Shown here in pieces: positions 17,966-25,910 of a DNA stretch of 64,000 nucleotides (position 1 is the first letter of the stretch; each line of letters opens with the position of its first letter). Both the position numbers and the translations under genes were made by a program. This DNA comes from Streptomyces lateritius (lineage in GTDB: Bacteria; Actinomycetota; Actinomycetes; Streptomycetales; Streptomycetaceae). Under the pieces are notes generated by a model. The model searched no databases. It saw only the letters and a list, made by a program, of their open reading frames with translations, and had not been told where the DNA came from. Location of the stretch: NCBI RefSeq assembly GCF_014649715.1, contig NZ_BMTO01000021.1, positions 1 through 64,000 on the forward strand, in the 5' to 3' direction.

Positions 17966-18287
17966 GCTGTCCCGGGTCGGCGGCATCGCACTGGAGTGCG
18001 TGTAGGCGCTGGGATCCCGGGCTGCTCCCCCTCGGGCTATGTGGCGGCCGGGAGGGGTTCTGTGAGGCGGTCCCGTGCGGGGTGCGGCAGAGTGCTGTCG
18101 GCGGTGATGCGGGCCGTCCGGGGCTCGAAACAGTTCCTGATGATTTCATCCCCGAAGGTGTGGATCATCCGGTGCGTCCGGGCGTGTCGGTGGCGAGTGC
18201 CAGAAGCATTGTCGGGGCCGGGATCAGCTCGCTCCTGCGTCGCAGGAGCGGCCCTGGCCAGGACACTCGCAGAAAGGGGAGTCAGCG

Positions 18288-18869
18288 ATGGCCAACGAAC
18301 TTCACTACGGGGACCGGATCCACCTGCAGAACCTGTACCAGGGTGACGGGGGCTTCCTGGAGACCAACGGTACCTCCAGCGCGCCGGGGGGCCGGCTGCT
18401 GGTGAACACGGCCACCACCGCCACCCGGGGAGGCGGCACCGGCACGTGGGAGATCCTCTCCGGGTCCTGCCAGGCCGTCGGCTCGCCCGTGAAGAGCGGC
18501 GACGTCGTCTACCTGCGCAACCTGGCGGAGAACGGCACCGGCGGCTACCTGGACATCAACGGCCCGGCCAGCAACACCCAGAAGCAGTATGGCGGCCTCT
18601 ACGACGTCATCACCGCCTGGGGCAAGGACCGCGACGAGAACAGCAGCCGCTGGCAGATCTTCGACCTCACCTCCAACCCCGGCGACGGCCTCGTACGCTT
18701 CAACGACACCGTCCAGCTGTGGAACACCTACCACGGCCGCGGGGGCTTCCTGGAAACCAACGACGTCAGCTCCACCACCGGAGCCAAGTACGACGTCGAC
18801 ACCAACGCCTACCTCAACCGCGGCAACGCCAACGTCACCCACTGGCAGATCCAGCGACCCCAGTCCTGA
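18288..18869 (+). CDS. Three-repeat beta-trefoil-like (lectin-type) protein
   Basis: ATG 18288 is preceded by AAAGGGGA. The 193-aa product has three similar blocks: GDRIHLQNLYQGDGGFLETN, GDVVYLRNLAENGTGGYLDI and NDTVQLWNTYHGRGGFLETN, each followed by a W-containing strand (TWEIL, RWQIF, HWQIQ). Threefold internal symmetry of about 60 residues is the mark of a beta-trefoil. There is no signal peptide. It probably binds carbohydrate, but the fold assignment is inferred from repeats alone. Confidence 0.7.
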   Translation: MANELHYGDRIHLQNLYQGDGGFLETNGTSSAPGGRLLVNTATTATRGGGTGTWEILSGSCQAVGSPVKSGDVVYLRNLAENGTGGYLDINGPASNTQKQYGGLYDVITAWGKDRDENSSRWQIFDLTSNPGDGLVRFNDTVQLWNTYHGRGGFLETNDVSSTTGAKYDVDTNAYLNRGNANVTHWQIQRPQS

Positions 18870-19060
18870 GCCGCACCCCGAAGTCCCTGGTCAACAGCGA
18901 GGCCCAGAGGCTCACAGCCGACAAGCTCCAGGCGCTCGCCGAACTCGGACTCGACTGGGCGGCGTAGGGAAACGTCGTCGCTCGCTGGAAGCGTCCACGA
19001 AGGCCGGAGCCCCGGGAGGGCAGACCCTCCTGGGGCTCCGTGGCGTTGTACGGCGAGGCG

Positions 19061-20098
19061 CTACTGCACCAGCGCTCCGAGGGCCTGCTCAGCCATCTGG
19101 ACGCCCATCGCGGCGGCCATGGTGGTGCCGGCCTCCAGGAGCTTGTCCTTGAGCTGGGTGGTGAACTGCCGCAGGCGGCCCGGCTCGGGGTTCTCCGAGG
19201 TCGCTTCGTCGTGGAGGTCCTGGGCGACGCGCTCCAGCTCCACACGCTCCGGCTCGGGCATGCCCAGTGTGGGGCTGATCTGTCCGACGTACCCAGCCAG
19301 CTGGACGAACAGCGTCGGGTCGACGCCGTCGGTGTTGTTCTGGGTGAAGTGCTGCTGCTCGCCGATGATGACGCCCTTGGCGTTCGGCAGGAAGTTGTTG
19401 TACGTGGTGCCGGTGCGCGCCGCGTTGGTGTGGTCTTGCACGGTTCCTCCAGACAGGGCGCAGCTGACGCCTTCGGGGGTGATGGCGACCGTGGCTGGGT
19501 CGGTGTCGATACGTTTGATGAGGTTGTGCTCCGCCAGGTAGGCGAGCGCCTGGTGCAGGTCGGTCCCGGAGACTGCGGCACCGGCGAAGTACGCGGTGGG
19601 GGTCGCCAGGAACAGGGACGGGTCGGTGGGCGACTCGGCGGTGTTGAACAGCCACCGCAGGAAGGCGTCCATGGTGTAGCGGAGCCTGGCGACGCGGTCC
19701 TGCTGCAGCTGCTTCAGCCGATGCACCTCAACACGGCCTTCATCGCTGAGGTGCATAGCCATGGGTCCAGACGCGGCGCGCAGGAGCTTCACCAAGCCCC
19801 GCTGTTCCAATTGCAGAGCGAGGAGAACAGGGCCTTCCGGGAACGCCTGCTCGAGCTGGCCGATGCCGGCGCCACCTGAGGTCTGGGCGTCAAGCCAGAG
19901 CATCACCTGTGCCAGGTAAGCGCTGCTCTCGATCGGCTCGTAGCGGGCGAGCGCGCCGTCAGCGGTGGAAGCTTCTACCTGAACCGGAACGCGGGAAGGG
20001 TTTCGCCGGGCAGCCCGCTCCAGGCTCTTATTCATGTCGCTGACGAGGCCCTTCGCCCATCTATCCATGTCTCGCTTACTGCTTCCGCTACGGGCCAC
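19061..20098 (-). CDS. Winged-helix protein with AbiTii-like C-terminal region
   Basis: A 345-aa product. GTG 20098 was chosen because AGGAGGGG lies six bases upstream; ATG 20068 is the alternative. Residues around 180-235 look like a winged helix (ALAYLAEHNLIKRI, TDPATVAITPEG). The C-terminal part has IGEQQHFTQNNTDGVDPTLF, then LERVAQDLHDEATSENPEPG and an Ala-rich helix. This resembles the IGxxxxxxQN-helix architecture at the ends of several actinobacterial abortive-infection or effector-like proteins. Function unknown. Confidence 0.6.
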   Translation of the reverse strand: MARSGSSKRDMDRWAKGLVSDMNKSLERAARRNPSRVPVQVEASTADGALARYEPIESSAYLAQVMLWLDAQTSGGAGIGQLEQAFPEGPVLLALQLEQRGLVKLLRAASGPMAMHLSDEGRVEVHRLKQLQQDRVARLRYTMDAFLRWLFNTAESPTDPSLFLATPTAYFAGAAVSGTDLHQALAYLAEHNLIKRIDTDPATVAITPEGVSCALSGGTVQDHTNAARTGTTYNNFLPNAKGVIIGEQQHFTQNNTDGVDPTLFVQLAGYVGQISPTLGMPEPERVELERVAQDLHDEATSENPEPGRLRQFTTQLKDKLLEAGTTMAAAMGVQMAEQALGALVQ

Positions 20099-20228
20099 GC
20101 TGCCCCTCCTGTCGCAAGTACCTCGCGACCAGCCTACGGAGGGGATCTGACAATGGGCCGTCCCTTCCGCCGCCGTCATGGCGAATGGGTCGACGTGTGC
20201 CGTCGCCGGTGCGGCGGCGATGAGGGCT

Positions 20229-20510
20229 ATGAGCACAGACGAGCCTGATGTTCCGTCGACCGACTTCCAGCCGGGTGACTCCCTCACCGGCTCCGCCTGG
20301 CCGGGCATCCTGGCCACGGCCGTGCCCGTCGCCACGGCGGTCACGGTGGCCGGGCGGGTGGCGAAGGCGCACATCGAGCAGCGCGGCGCGACGGAGCGGA
20401 CTGCCATCGAGCAGCGTGGCGAGACGCAGCGCGCGGTCATCGCTGCCGAGGTCGAACGTGAGCGGATCCGCCGGCCTCAGCTTCCGGCCGGCGACGGCGA
20501 CGCCGCCTGA
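20229..20510 (+). CDS. Small membrane protein with tandem EQRG repeats
   Basis: ATG 20229 follows GAGGG; an upstream ATG at 20219 is also possible. The 93-aa product has one membrane segment (WPGILATAVPVATAVTVAG), then a charged helix built from an 11-residue repeat (HIEQRGATERT, AIEQRGETQRA). It is divergent from the 345-aa gene and shares its 130-bp promoter region, so the two may act together. The helix probably forms a cytoplasmic coiled coil. Confidence 0.6.
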   Translation: MSTDEPDVPSTDFQPGDSLTGSAWPGILATAVPVATAVTVAGRVAKAHIEQRGATERTAIEQRGETQRAVIAAEVERERIRRPQLPAGDGDAA

Positions 20511-20555
20511 ACGCTCCGGTCCGTGTCCGTGCATGGCAGGGCTTCGCGGCCGCCG

Positions 20556-20963
20556 CTACTCGGTGGTGTGCTCGGGGTCCGGCAGTTGGGGCGGGAAGTG
20601 GCGCTCCAGGATCTCCACCCACTGGTGCAGGACCACGAAGCCGGTGGTGTCGGCCTGCGCCTGGACCAGTTCGGTCAGGGCGTCGACGAACGGCTGGGCG
20701 GGACTGTCCGGCGGCAGGGTTTCGGCAGCCTGCTCCAGCCGCTCGTGCACGGTCGGGAAGAGCTCCTTGGCCCACTCGTCCTGTTCCTTGATACGCCGGG
20801 AGCCTGCCTCCAAGCTGATCTGCATGACGGTCCACTCCGGACAGTCGGAGGTGTGCCAGATCTCGTACGGCGTGCCGCCCGCGACGCGGACGTTCTCCCG
20901 GGCGGGGCCCGCTGTGCAGTCCGGGCACAGTTCGCCTGGCGTCTCTGCGAAGCCGTTCTTCAT
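20556..20963 (-). CDS. Hypothetical protein with N-terminal CxxC
   Basis: A 135-aa product from ATG 20963, preceded by GGAGGGAG. It has a CPDC pair near residue 13, another Cys at SDCPEW, and a helical C-terminal half. Zinc binding by the N-terminal third is possible. No family recognised; the start is well supported by the ribosome site. Confidence 0.65.
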   Translation of the reverse strand: MKNGFAETPGELCPDCTAGPARENVRVAGGTPYEIWHTSDCPEWTVMQISLEAGSRRIKEQDEWAKELFPTVHERLEQAAETLPPDSPAQPFVDALTELVQAQADTTGFVVLHQWVEILERHFPPQLPDPEHTTE

Positions 20964-21101
20964 CTTTTTGCTCCCTCCGCCTGGAAGGGCACGAGCCTGC
21001 CACGGAAGATCACGCGGTGACCAGGGCTTTGCCGCAGCGGCACCCAGCTTGGTGTCCCCACGGTATGGCCATCAGCCGGGGCGATCGTCCAGGGTGGGAC
21101 G

Positions 21102-21367
21102 ATGAGTGCGCTCCGACCCGGTGACATCACCGACGAGATGATCCAGGCCATGGACACGGTCAAGCAGCAGGGACTGCAGAAGGACCTGCGCGTCCTCGCC
21201 GCCAACATCCGCGCCGACGCCGAAGGCCGCTATGACAGCGCGGAGCCCGGGTGCGCTCCGGTGTCGAGTGGACGCTGCTATGGATCGAGAACACCGCCGC
21301 CCAGCTGACCGAGGGCGGGCCGGGCGCGGGTGCCGGCGGCCGGGGTCAGGGTGTGTCGCCGGAGTAG
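21102..21367 (+). pseudogene. Conserved small gene with an internal frameshift
   Basis: ATG 21102 gives SALRPGDITDEMIQAMDTVK and VLAANIRADAEGRYDSA. The coding signal then passes near 21245 to another frame, RVRSGVEWTLLWIENTAAQL, ending at TAG 21367. Joined, the product would be about 88 aa. The uninterrupted frame (to 21308) ends in non-coding-like residues. Real lesion or assembly indel cannot be told apart here. Confidence 0.45.
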
Positions 21368-21648
21368 TAGAAGCGGCACACCACACCCGGGCCAGCGGCC
21401 GGGCGCGGATCGTCGGGGCGCGGGTCGTACAGCGCCCGGCCGCCGGGCCACCGCCCCAGCTCGGTCATCAGGGCGACGCCGTCGTCTATCTCTTCCGGCC
21501 GCCAGCCCGTGATGTCGAGCAGCAGCCCGTCCAGCGGGCCGCCGACCAGTACGGCGTACGTCTGGTGCGGCAGCGGGCCGGGGTGGGAGTCGTCGTGGTC
21601 GTGGCCGTACACCCGACCGCGCAACAGCTGCTCGTCATCGGCGTTCAT
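21346..21648 (-). CDS. Conserved hypothetical protein of actinomycete mobile elements
   Basis: A 100-aa product from ATG 21648. The core YAVLVGGPLDGLLLDITGW and ELGRWPGGRALYDPRPDDPR has the look of a small protein widely seen among Streptomyces plasmid and integrative-element genes; that recollection is not backed by a search. No cysteine cluster or membrane segment. Its 3' end overlaps the convergent frameshifted gene. Confidence 0.65.
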   Translation of the reverse strand: MNADDEQLLRGRVYGHDHDDSHPGPLPHQTYAVLVGGPLDGLLLDITGWRPEEIDDGVALMTELGRWPGGRALYDPRPDDPRPAAGPGVVCRFYYSGDTP

Positions 21649-21757
21649 CCGGCCAGCCTCCCAGCCACCGCCGACAGCGGAAGGCCGGCGGCGACCGACA
21701 GGCCGGCCTGTCCCGTCCTGCGGGAGGGTGCGGGGGTGCCCTCCCGCAGGACGGGCG

Positions 21758-22042
21758 TCAGGCGCAGGGCAGACGGCCGGAGGCGGGCCAGTCGATGCGC
21801 ACCCCGCGGCGGATCAGCGCGGTGATGCTGTCGACCTGGCACGTGCGCGGCTGCTCCTGGGTGAAGCGGCGCAGCGCCCGGTACACGCCGTCGCGCAGCT
21901 GGCCGTCGGTCATCGTGGGCGCCTGCTCCTGCAGTTCGTCGAGGAACTGCCCGGCGCGGGTCGCGCGGGACAGCGCGGCGTCGGCGAGCGGTCCTTCGGC
22001 GAAGCCGTTGCGTACGTACAAGCCGGGCTCGATGAAGGTCAT
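21758..22042 (-). CDS. Conserved hypothetical protein
   Basis: A 94-aa product from ATG 22042 (GAGAGGACCG just upstream). It begins TFIEPGLYVRNGFAEGPLAD and is mainly helical, with ITALIRRGVRIDWPASGR at the end. Co-directional with the neighbouring genes at 21346 and 22135, probably one transcription unit. Function unknown. Confidence 0.65.
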   Translation of the reverse strand: MTFIEPGLYVRNGFAEGPLADAALSRATRAGQFLDELQEQAPTMTDGQLRDGVYRALRRFTQEQPRTCQVDSITALIRRGVRIDWPASGRLPCA

Positions 22043-22134
22043 GGTGACGGTCCTCTCTGCCCGGCCGCGCTGGTCTCCCGGTTAAAGACGCGGTCGCGGG
22101 ACCGAGCGGGCGGGAACATAGAGCACCGGCCCCG

Positions 22135-22803
22135 TTAGCGTCGCGTCGCGGCGACCGGCCGGGCCAGGCGCGGCGTGGGCCAGGCAGGATCCCACCGCCA
22201 GGCCGCCCACCGTTCCGCCTGCGCGAAGATGCCGGAGCGTTCGGTGAGCATCGCCAGGACCTCGCCGCGGGCGGCGTCGACGGCCCGGTGCTCGGTGTCG
22301 GAGACGATGCCGAGGCGTCGCACGTGCGTGTACTCGTCTTCGTCTTTCCACTCCCAGCGGGTGAGGTCGGGCGCGACGACCAGGTCCACGGTCAGGTCAA
22401 GGGTGTCGAACCCGGCCTCGGTGCGGCGGGTGGGGTGCTCGAAGTTGACGTACCAGTTCCGCAGTCGGCGCCCGTCCCCGTCGGGGACGAAGAAGGCGTT
22501 GACGCTGAACCAGGACGTGGGCGGCTTCCACAGCAGCAGGTCGGTCTCCTGCCACACCGCGCCCGCGAGCTCCCACTCCCCCGTCGCCATCGCGTCGAAC
22601 GCCTCCGTGCGCACCGACCGGTCTCCCTGCGCGCGGGCTTGCGCGTACAGGGCCGGCCACCGAGCCTGAGCGCCGGGTGCGCACGCGGTCACCAGCGCCT
22701 CGCCGGTGTCGTCGACGACGCGCAGCGCCTGCTCACTCCACACCCGTCCCGACCGGTGGACATCGCGGCGTACGACCGTCTGGCCCGTCTCGAATCCGCG
22801 CAC
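22135..22803 (-). CDS. DUF402 (FomD-like) protein
   Basis: A 222-aa product from GTG 22803, with GAGAGGGG upstream. The DUF402 core is clear: RLRNWYVNFEHPTRRTEAGF, DTLDLTVDLVVAPDLTRWEW, KDEDEY and a C-terminal helix. FomD in fosfomycin biosynthesis hydrolyses a CMP-linked intermediate, and family members act as metal-dependent nucleoside phosphate hydrolases. The conserved Tyr, Asp and Glu residues in NWYVN, DLTVDL and DEDEY are present. Substrate here unknown. Confidence 0.85.
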   Translation of the reverse strand: MRGFETGQTVVRRDVHRSGRVWSEQALRVVDDTGEALVTACAPGAQARWPALYAQARAQGDRSVRTEAFDAMATGEWELAGAVWQETDLLLWKPPTSWFSVNAFFVPDGDGRRLRNWYVNFEHPTRRTEAGFDTLDLTVDLVVAPDLTRWEWKDEDEYTHVRRLGIVSDTEHRAVDAARGEVLAMLTERSGIFAQAERWAAWRWDPAWPTPRLARPVAATRR

Positions 22804-22921
22804 CGCATCCCCTCTCCGGCCCGAGGTCGTCTGGCCCGGCCCGGCGTGCCCACCTCAGCCCATCCCGTCCGGGGTGGGCAAGCCGCCATCCGAGGGTGAC
22901 TTGCCCCCGCCCCCGCCGCAC

Positions 22922-24406
22922 CTACCGGCGACGCCCGAACAGGCCGCGGCCCTTCTTCGCCTCCGCTTCGGCCGCCTCCCGCGCCGCGGCTTCCTCCGCC
23001 TGGCGCCGCGCGGCCTGCTCCGCCTGCACCTGTTCCCAGTGTTCGTGCAGGCACGACGTGCAGAGATCGCGGTGCTGCTCCGCCGGGTAGTGCCGGATCG
23101 AGTCCCAGCGGTCGTCGGTGAACTTCGCTCCGCAGCGCCTGCACACGGGCCGCTGCGCCTCGCGGGCCGCGGCTTCACGCTCCTTCTGGCGCCTGCGGGA
23201 CTGCTCTGCCTGCACCACGTACAGCCGGTCACCGTCGGGGTTGTCCAGGGCCTCGCCCAGCGTCTGCCACTCATCACGCCCGAGCCTGCGCCACACCTTC
23301 CCCGCCGCCCCATCCGGATCGGCCGTGATCCGCTCCAGCTCGGTGACGACCACAGGCACCGCCTGGTGGTAGTCGACGGCCGTGATGCCCCCGCCCGCGT
23401 ACTGGGTGCCGGCGAAGTAGCGGCGGGCGCTCTGCTCCAGGCGCCGCATCCGGCTCTCGCGCTGCGCGGCGGTCTTGCCCGTGAACACGAAAGCCACCGG
23501 CACGTAGCCCTCGCGCCCGGTCGCCGGGTAGATCCGCGACCACAGCCGGAGGTCGTGCACCCTCGCTCCCCCGAAAGCGCGGGCCACCCTCTCGCGGTCC
23601 TTGTCGGCCTTCGGTGCCAGGAGCTCGAACCAGTCGGTGTAGCGGCGCAGCTTGTCCACGAGTTCGTCGACGGGCTCGTTGACGCGGTCGACTTCCAGGA
23701 GCATCGCGGGCACTCCGGCGTCCGGGGCGCGCATCGTCAGGTCGGCGTACTGGGTGTAGCCGTACGGGAGGCGGTGGGCGATCTCGGTCTGCCAGGACAG
23801 CGGCGTGCCATACCCGGCGCCGGTGAGGACCGCGGCGGTCATCGTGACGGCGGCGGCGTGTTCGTCGTAGCCCTCGCCGGTGACCGGCTCGCCGTCGTCG
23901 TCGAACTCGAGCTTGCGCAGCGCGGAGACCCGGACGTTCCCCGGCAGCAGCTGCTTGGCTTCCTTGTGTCCTCGCTCGGTGAGCACCCACAGCTGGTGGT
24001 TCGACTCCAGCCGCGTCTCCACCCGGACCTTCCCGTCGTCCTTGAGGGCGTTGAGGGTGTCCCTCGTGCACCGGTCGTGTGCGTCTCCGGGGCGCAGCAT
24101 CCGCCACAGGTGTTCAGCGGTAGCCCTCTGGAAGATCCCGAGAGCCTTCAGCACTTCCTTCTTCCTGGTGTGGGTTGGCTTCCATGTCTGCTTCAGAGAC
24201 TTAGAAGGGTTGTCGAACGTGCCGGGGGTCCTGTTCTGCCGGGGCTGACCTGCGGGTACGCGCCTGGCAGGCGAAGAGGCCGTGGAGGGGGCAATGGAGG
24301 GGCCCGTAGAGGGGGCCGACGGCACCTGGTCCAGGTCCTCGCTGGGCTCCTGGTCGTCGGTCTCCTGCGGTTCACGGGCGGGGTCGGGCGTGAAGTCGGC
24401 GGGCAC
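22922..24406 (-). CDS. Replication-relaxation family protein (Replic_Relax)
   Basis: A 494-aa product. GTG 24406 was chosen for GAGGA just upstream; the frame is open to 25138 without coding character. After a low-complexity leader (PSTGPSIAPSTASSPARR) comes a winged helix (EVLKALGIFQRATAEHLWRM, then DDGKVRVETRL) followed by a Replic_Relax core (WQTEIAHRLPYGYTQYADLT, AMLLEVDRVNEPVDELVDKL). A zinc ribbon CRRCGAKF...CTSC and a Lys/Arg tail end the protein. The family is found in actinobacterial plasmids and ICEs near rep or relaxase genes. It reads away from the repeat region and MobF gene. Confidence 0.85.
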   Translation of the reverse strand: MPADFTPDPAREPQETDDQEPSEDLDQVPSAPSTGPSIAPSTASSPARRVPAGQPRQNRTPGTFDNPSKSLKQTWKPTHTRKKEVLKALGIFQRATAEHLWRMLRPGDAHDRCTRDTLNALKDDGKVRVETRLESNHQLWVLTERGHKEAKQLLPGNVRVSALRKLEFDDDGEPVTGEGYDEHAAAVTMTAAVLTGAGYGTPLSWQTEIAHRLPYGYTQYADLTMRAPDAGVPAMLLEVDRVNEPVDELVDKLRRYTDWFELLAPKADKDRERVARAFGGARVHDLRLWSRIYPATGREGYVPVAFVFTGKTAAQRESRMRRLEQSARRYFAGTQYAGGGITAVDYHQAVPVVVTELERITADPDGAAGKVWRRLGRDEWQTLGEALDNPDGDRLYVVQAEQSRRRQKEREAAAREAQRPVCRRCGAKFTDDRWDSIRHYPAEQHRDLCTSCLHEHWEQVQAEQAARRQAEEAAAREAAEAEAKKGRGLFGRRR

Positions 24407-24736
24407 GGTGTCCTCGATTCCTCCGGCCGGCTGGCCGGGACGGTGAGCGTCCGGCCCGCACGCCGATGTGCGCACGGGCCGGAGCCACCGTCGGGAAGAC
24501 CCCCTTGTCCGCTGTCTGACGCTCAACACCGATCGGTGTCTTCTATGCCTCAGAAACGCCTTGTCCGGGGCGATTTGTTCGTGACCAGCACCACACGCGC
24601 CCCTTGAAGTTGCCGGGTCCGGCGGGGAGGGAGAGCTCTCCCTCCCGAGCACCGGCCTCTGTCCACAGGGCCACCGCCGGAGGCTCCTCTTGAGGCCGCC
24701 ACGATCAGCGAGGCGGCCCGTACGTGAGGAGCTGTC

Positions 24737-25198
24737 ATGCCCGAGAACACCGTCACCACGCCGCTCGCTCCGATGGAGCTGGACGACGTCGCCGCCGCCT
24801 TCGCCTACATCCGGGCGATGCAGGCCGACGACATCGACACCGCCTGCGCGATTGCCGACGACACGGGCCCGGAGCTGCACCGGCTGCTCCTGGACGTCGC
24901 CGCGCGCGTCTTCATCCCCGTCACCGCCGAGCTGGGCATGGCCGACACCATCGTCCGCTTCACCGAGAACATCCTCACCGAGGACCACGGCGACGTCGCT
25001 GGCGTCCTGCGCCAGCTGGAGGCCGCGGGGATGAAGCAGGCGATGGAGGCGCATCCGGCGCACCGCACCACCGTGGTGCGCTCCACCCGCACCGCACCGC
25101 GCCACCGTGGTGCGCTCCACCGCGCCAACGCACCGCACCGGGGGCGCGCCACGGCCGGGCGAGCTCCTCTATCACAGACCCCCTTGACCGCGACCTGA
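24737..25198 (+). CDS. Hypothetical protein with repeat-derived C-terminus
   Basis: ATG 24737 has GAGGAG nine bases upstream. Residues 1-100 look ordinary and helical (MELDDVAAAFAYIRAMQADD). The last 50 residues (HPAHRTTVVRSTRTAPRHRG and so on) are translated from DNA repeats and are very basic. The original stop may have been lost when repeats expanded. Function unknown. The promoter region is shared with the divergent Replic_Relax gene. Confidence 0.55.
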   Translation: MPENTVTTPLAPMELDDVAAAFAYIRAMQADDIDTACAIADDTGPELHRLLLDVAARVFIPVTAELGMADTIVRFTENILTEDHGDVAGVLRQLEAAGMKQAMEAHPAHRTTVVRSTRTAPRHRGALHRANAPHRGRATAGRAPLSQTPLTAT

Positions 25199-25562
25199 TC
25201 GCCAGCCGAAACCGGCGAGGTCAAGGAGAAACGTCCTCGGTAGCAGAGCTGGACAAGGGGGTGTAGCGGAGCCGGACAAGGGGGTCGCACGCCCCCGGCC
25301 GCCTCTGGTCAAGGGGTGGGCGCACCGTGCGGTGCGGAGCGTCGGGTGCGCGCGAGAGTGTCCGGCATCGTCGGGTGGTGCGGCGCACCAGGTGCGGTGC
25401 GCACCACGGTGGAGTCCATCGTCGTCCGGCGCACCGGAGTGGGCTCCACTCGGTGGAGTCCATCGGGTGGAGCCCACTGAGTGGAACCCACTCGATGTTC
25501 TGCATCCGGTGGCGATGCGCGACATCGGGTGGACTCCACTCAGTGGATGGTGCCCGGCATCG
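25056..25562. repeat. Repeat-rich region, candidate replication, transfer or segregation locus
   Basis: Several repeat classes overlap here. accgtggtgcgctccacc occurs twice (about 25070 and 25102). ggacaagggggt occurs twice (25250, 25273), with inverted copies of ccccttgacc and ggtcaagggg (about 25179, 25307). From 25405 to 25550 a ggtggagtccat-like unit occurs four times, often next to its own complement (ctccactcggtggag; gactccactcagtgg). No gene lies in 25199-25562. It sits between the Replic_Relax and MobF genes, where an iteron array or oriT would be expected. Function not established. Confidence 0.6.
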
Positions 25563-25910
25563 TCACCACAGCCAGGCGTTGGAGTGCCGCACTCGGGACA
25601 GGGCGCGGGCGTCGCGGCGCGCGGCGGCGTTGCCGATCCGGTTCTGCCGGGCGCGAGGCCGGCGCGAGTTCCTCGCGGCGAGGCGGTGCTTGGCGGCTTC
25701 CTGGAGTCGCTTGCGCTGCTTGCGCAGTTCCTCCTTCTTCGCGGCCTTCGACTTCGGCTTCCGGGGGCGCTTCCAGATCGGCTGCCATCCCAGGGGCTCG
25801 TCGGGGTCCGGCTCCTGGCACTCGGTGAGCGCGGCGGCCATCTGCTTGCGAGCGGCTCGGGCGCGGGCGAGCGCGTCGTCGGGATTGGGGCGTTCTTCGG
25901 GGGTGTTCAC
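25563..25910 (-). CDS. Basic hypothetical protein downstream of relaxase
   Basis: A 115-aa product from GTG 25910, which overlaps the relaxase stop (GTGA). AGGAGT lies six bases before the start. It is highly basic and helical (RKPKSKAAKKEELRKQRKRL), with a tail rich in Arg. Translational coupling to the MobF relaxase suggests an accessory DNA-binding role in transfer; that is inference. Confidence 0.7.
   Translation of the reverse strand: MNTPEERPNPDDALARARAARKQMAAALTECQEPDPDEPLGWQPIWKRPRKPKSKAAKKEELRKQRKRLQEAAKHRLAARNSRRPRARQNRIGNAAARRDARALSRVRHSNAWLW

Noticed and set aside
22706..24607. 633-aa plus-strand frame opposite Replic_Relax
   Set aside because: Shadow of the Replic_Relax gene, without ribosome site.
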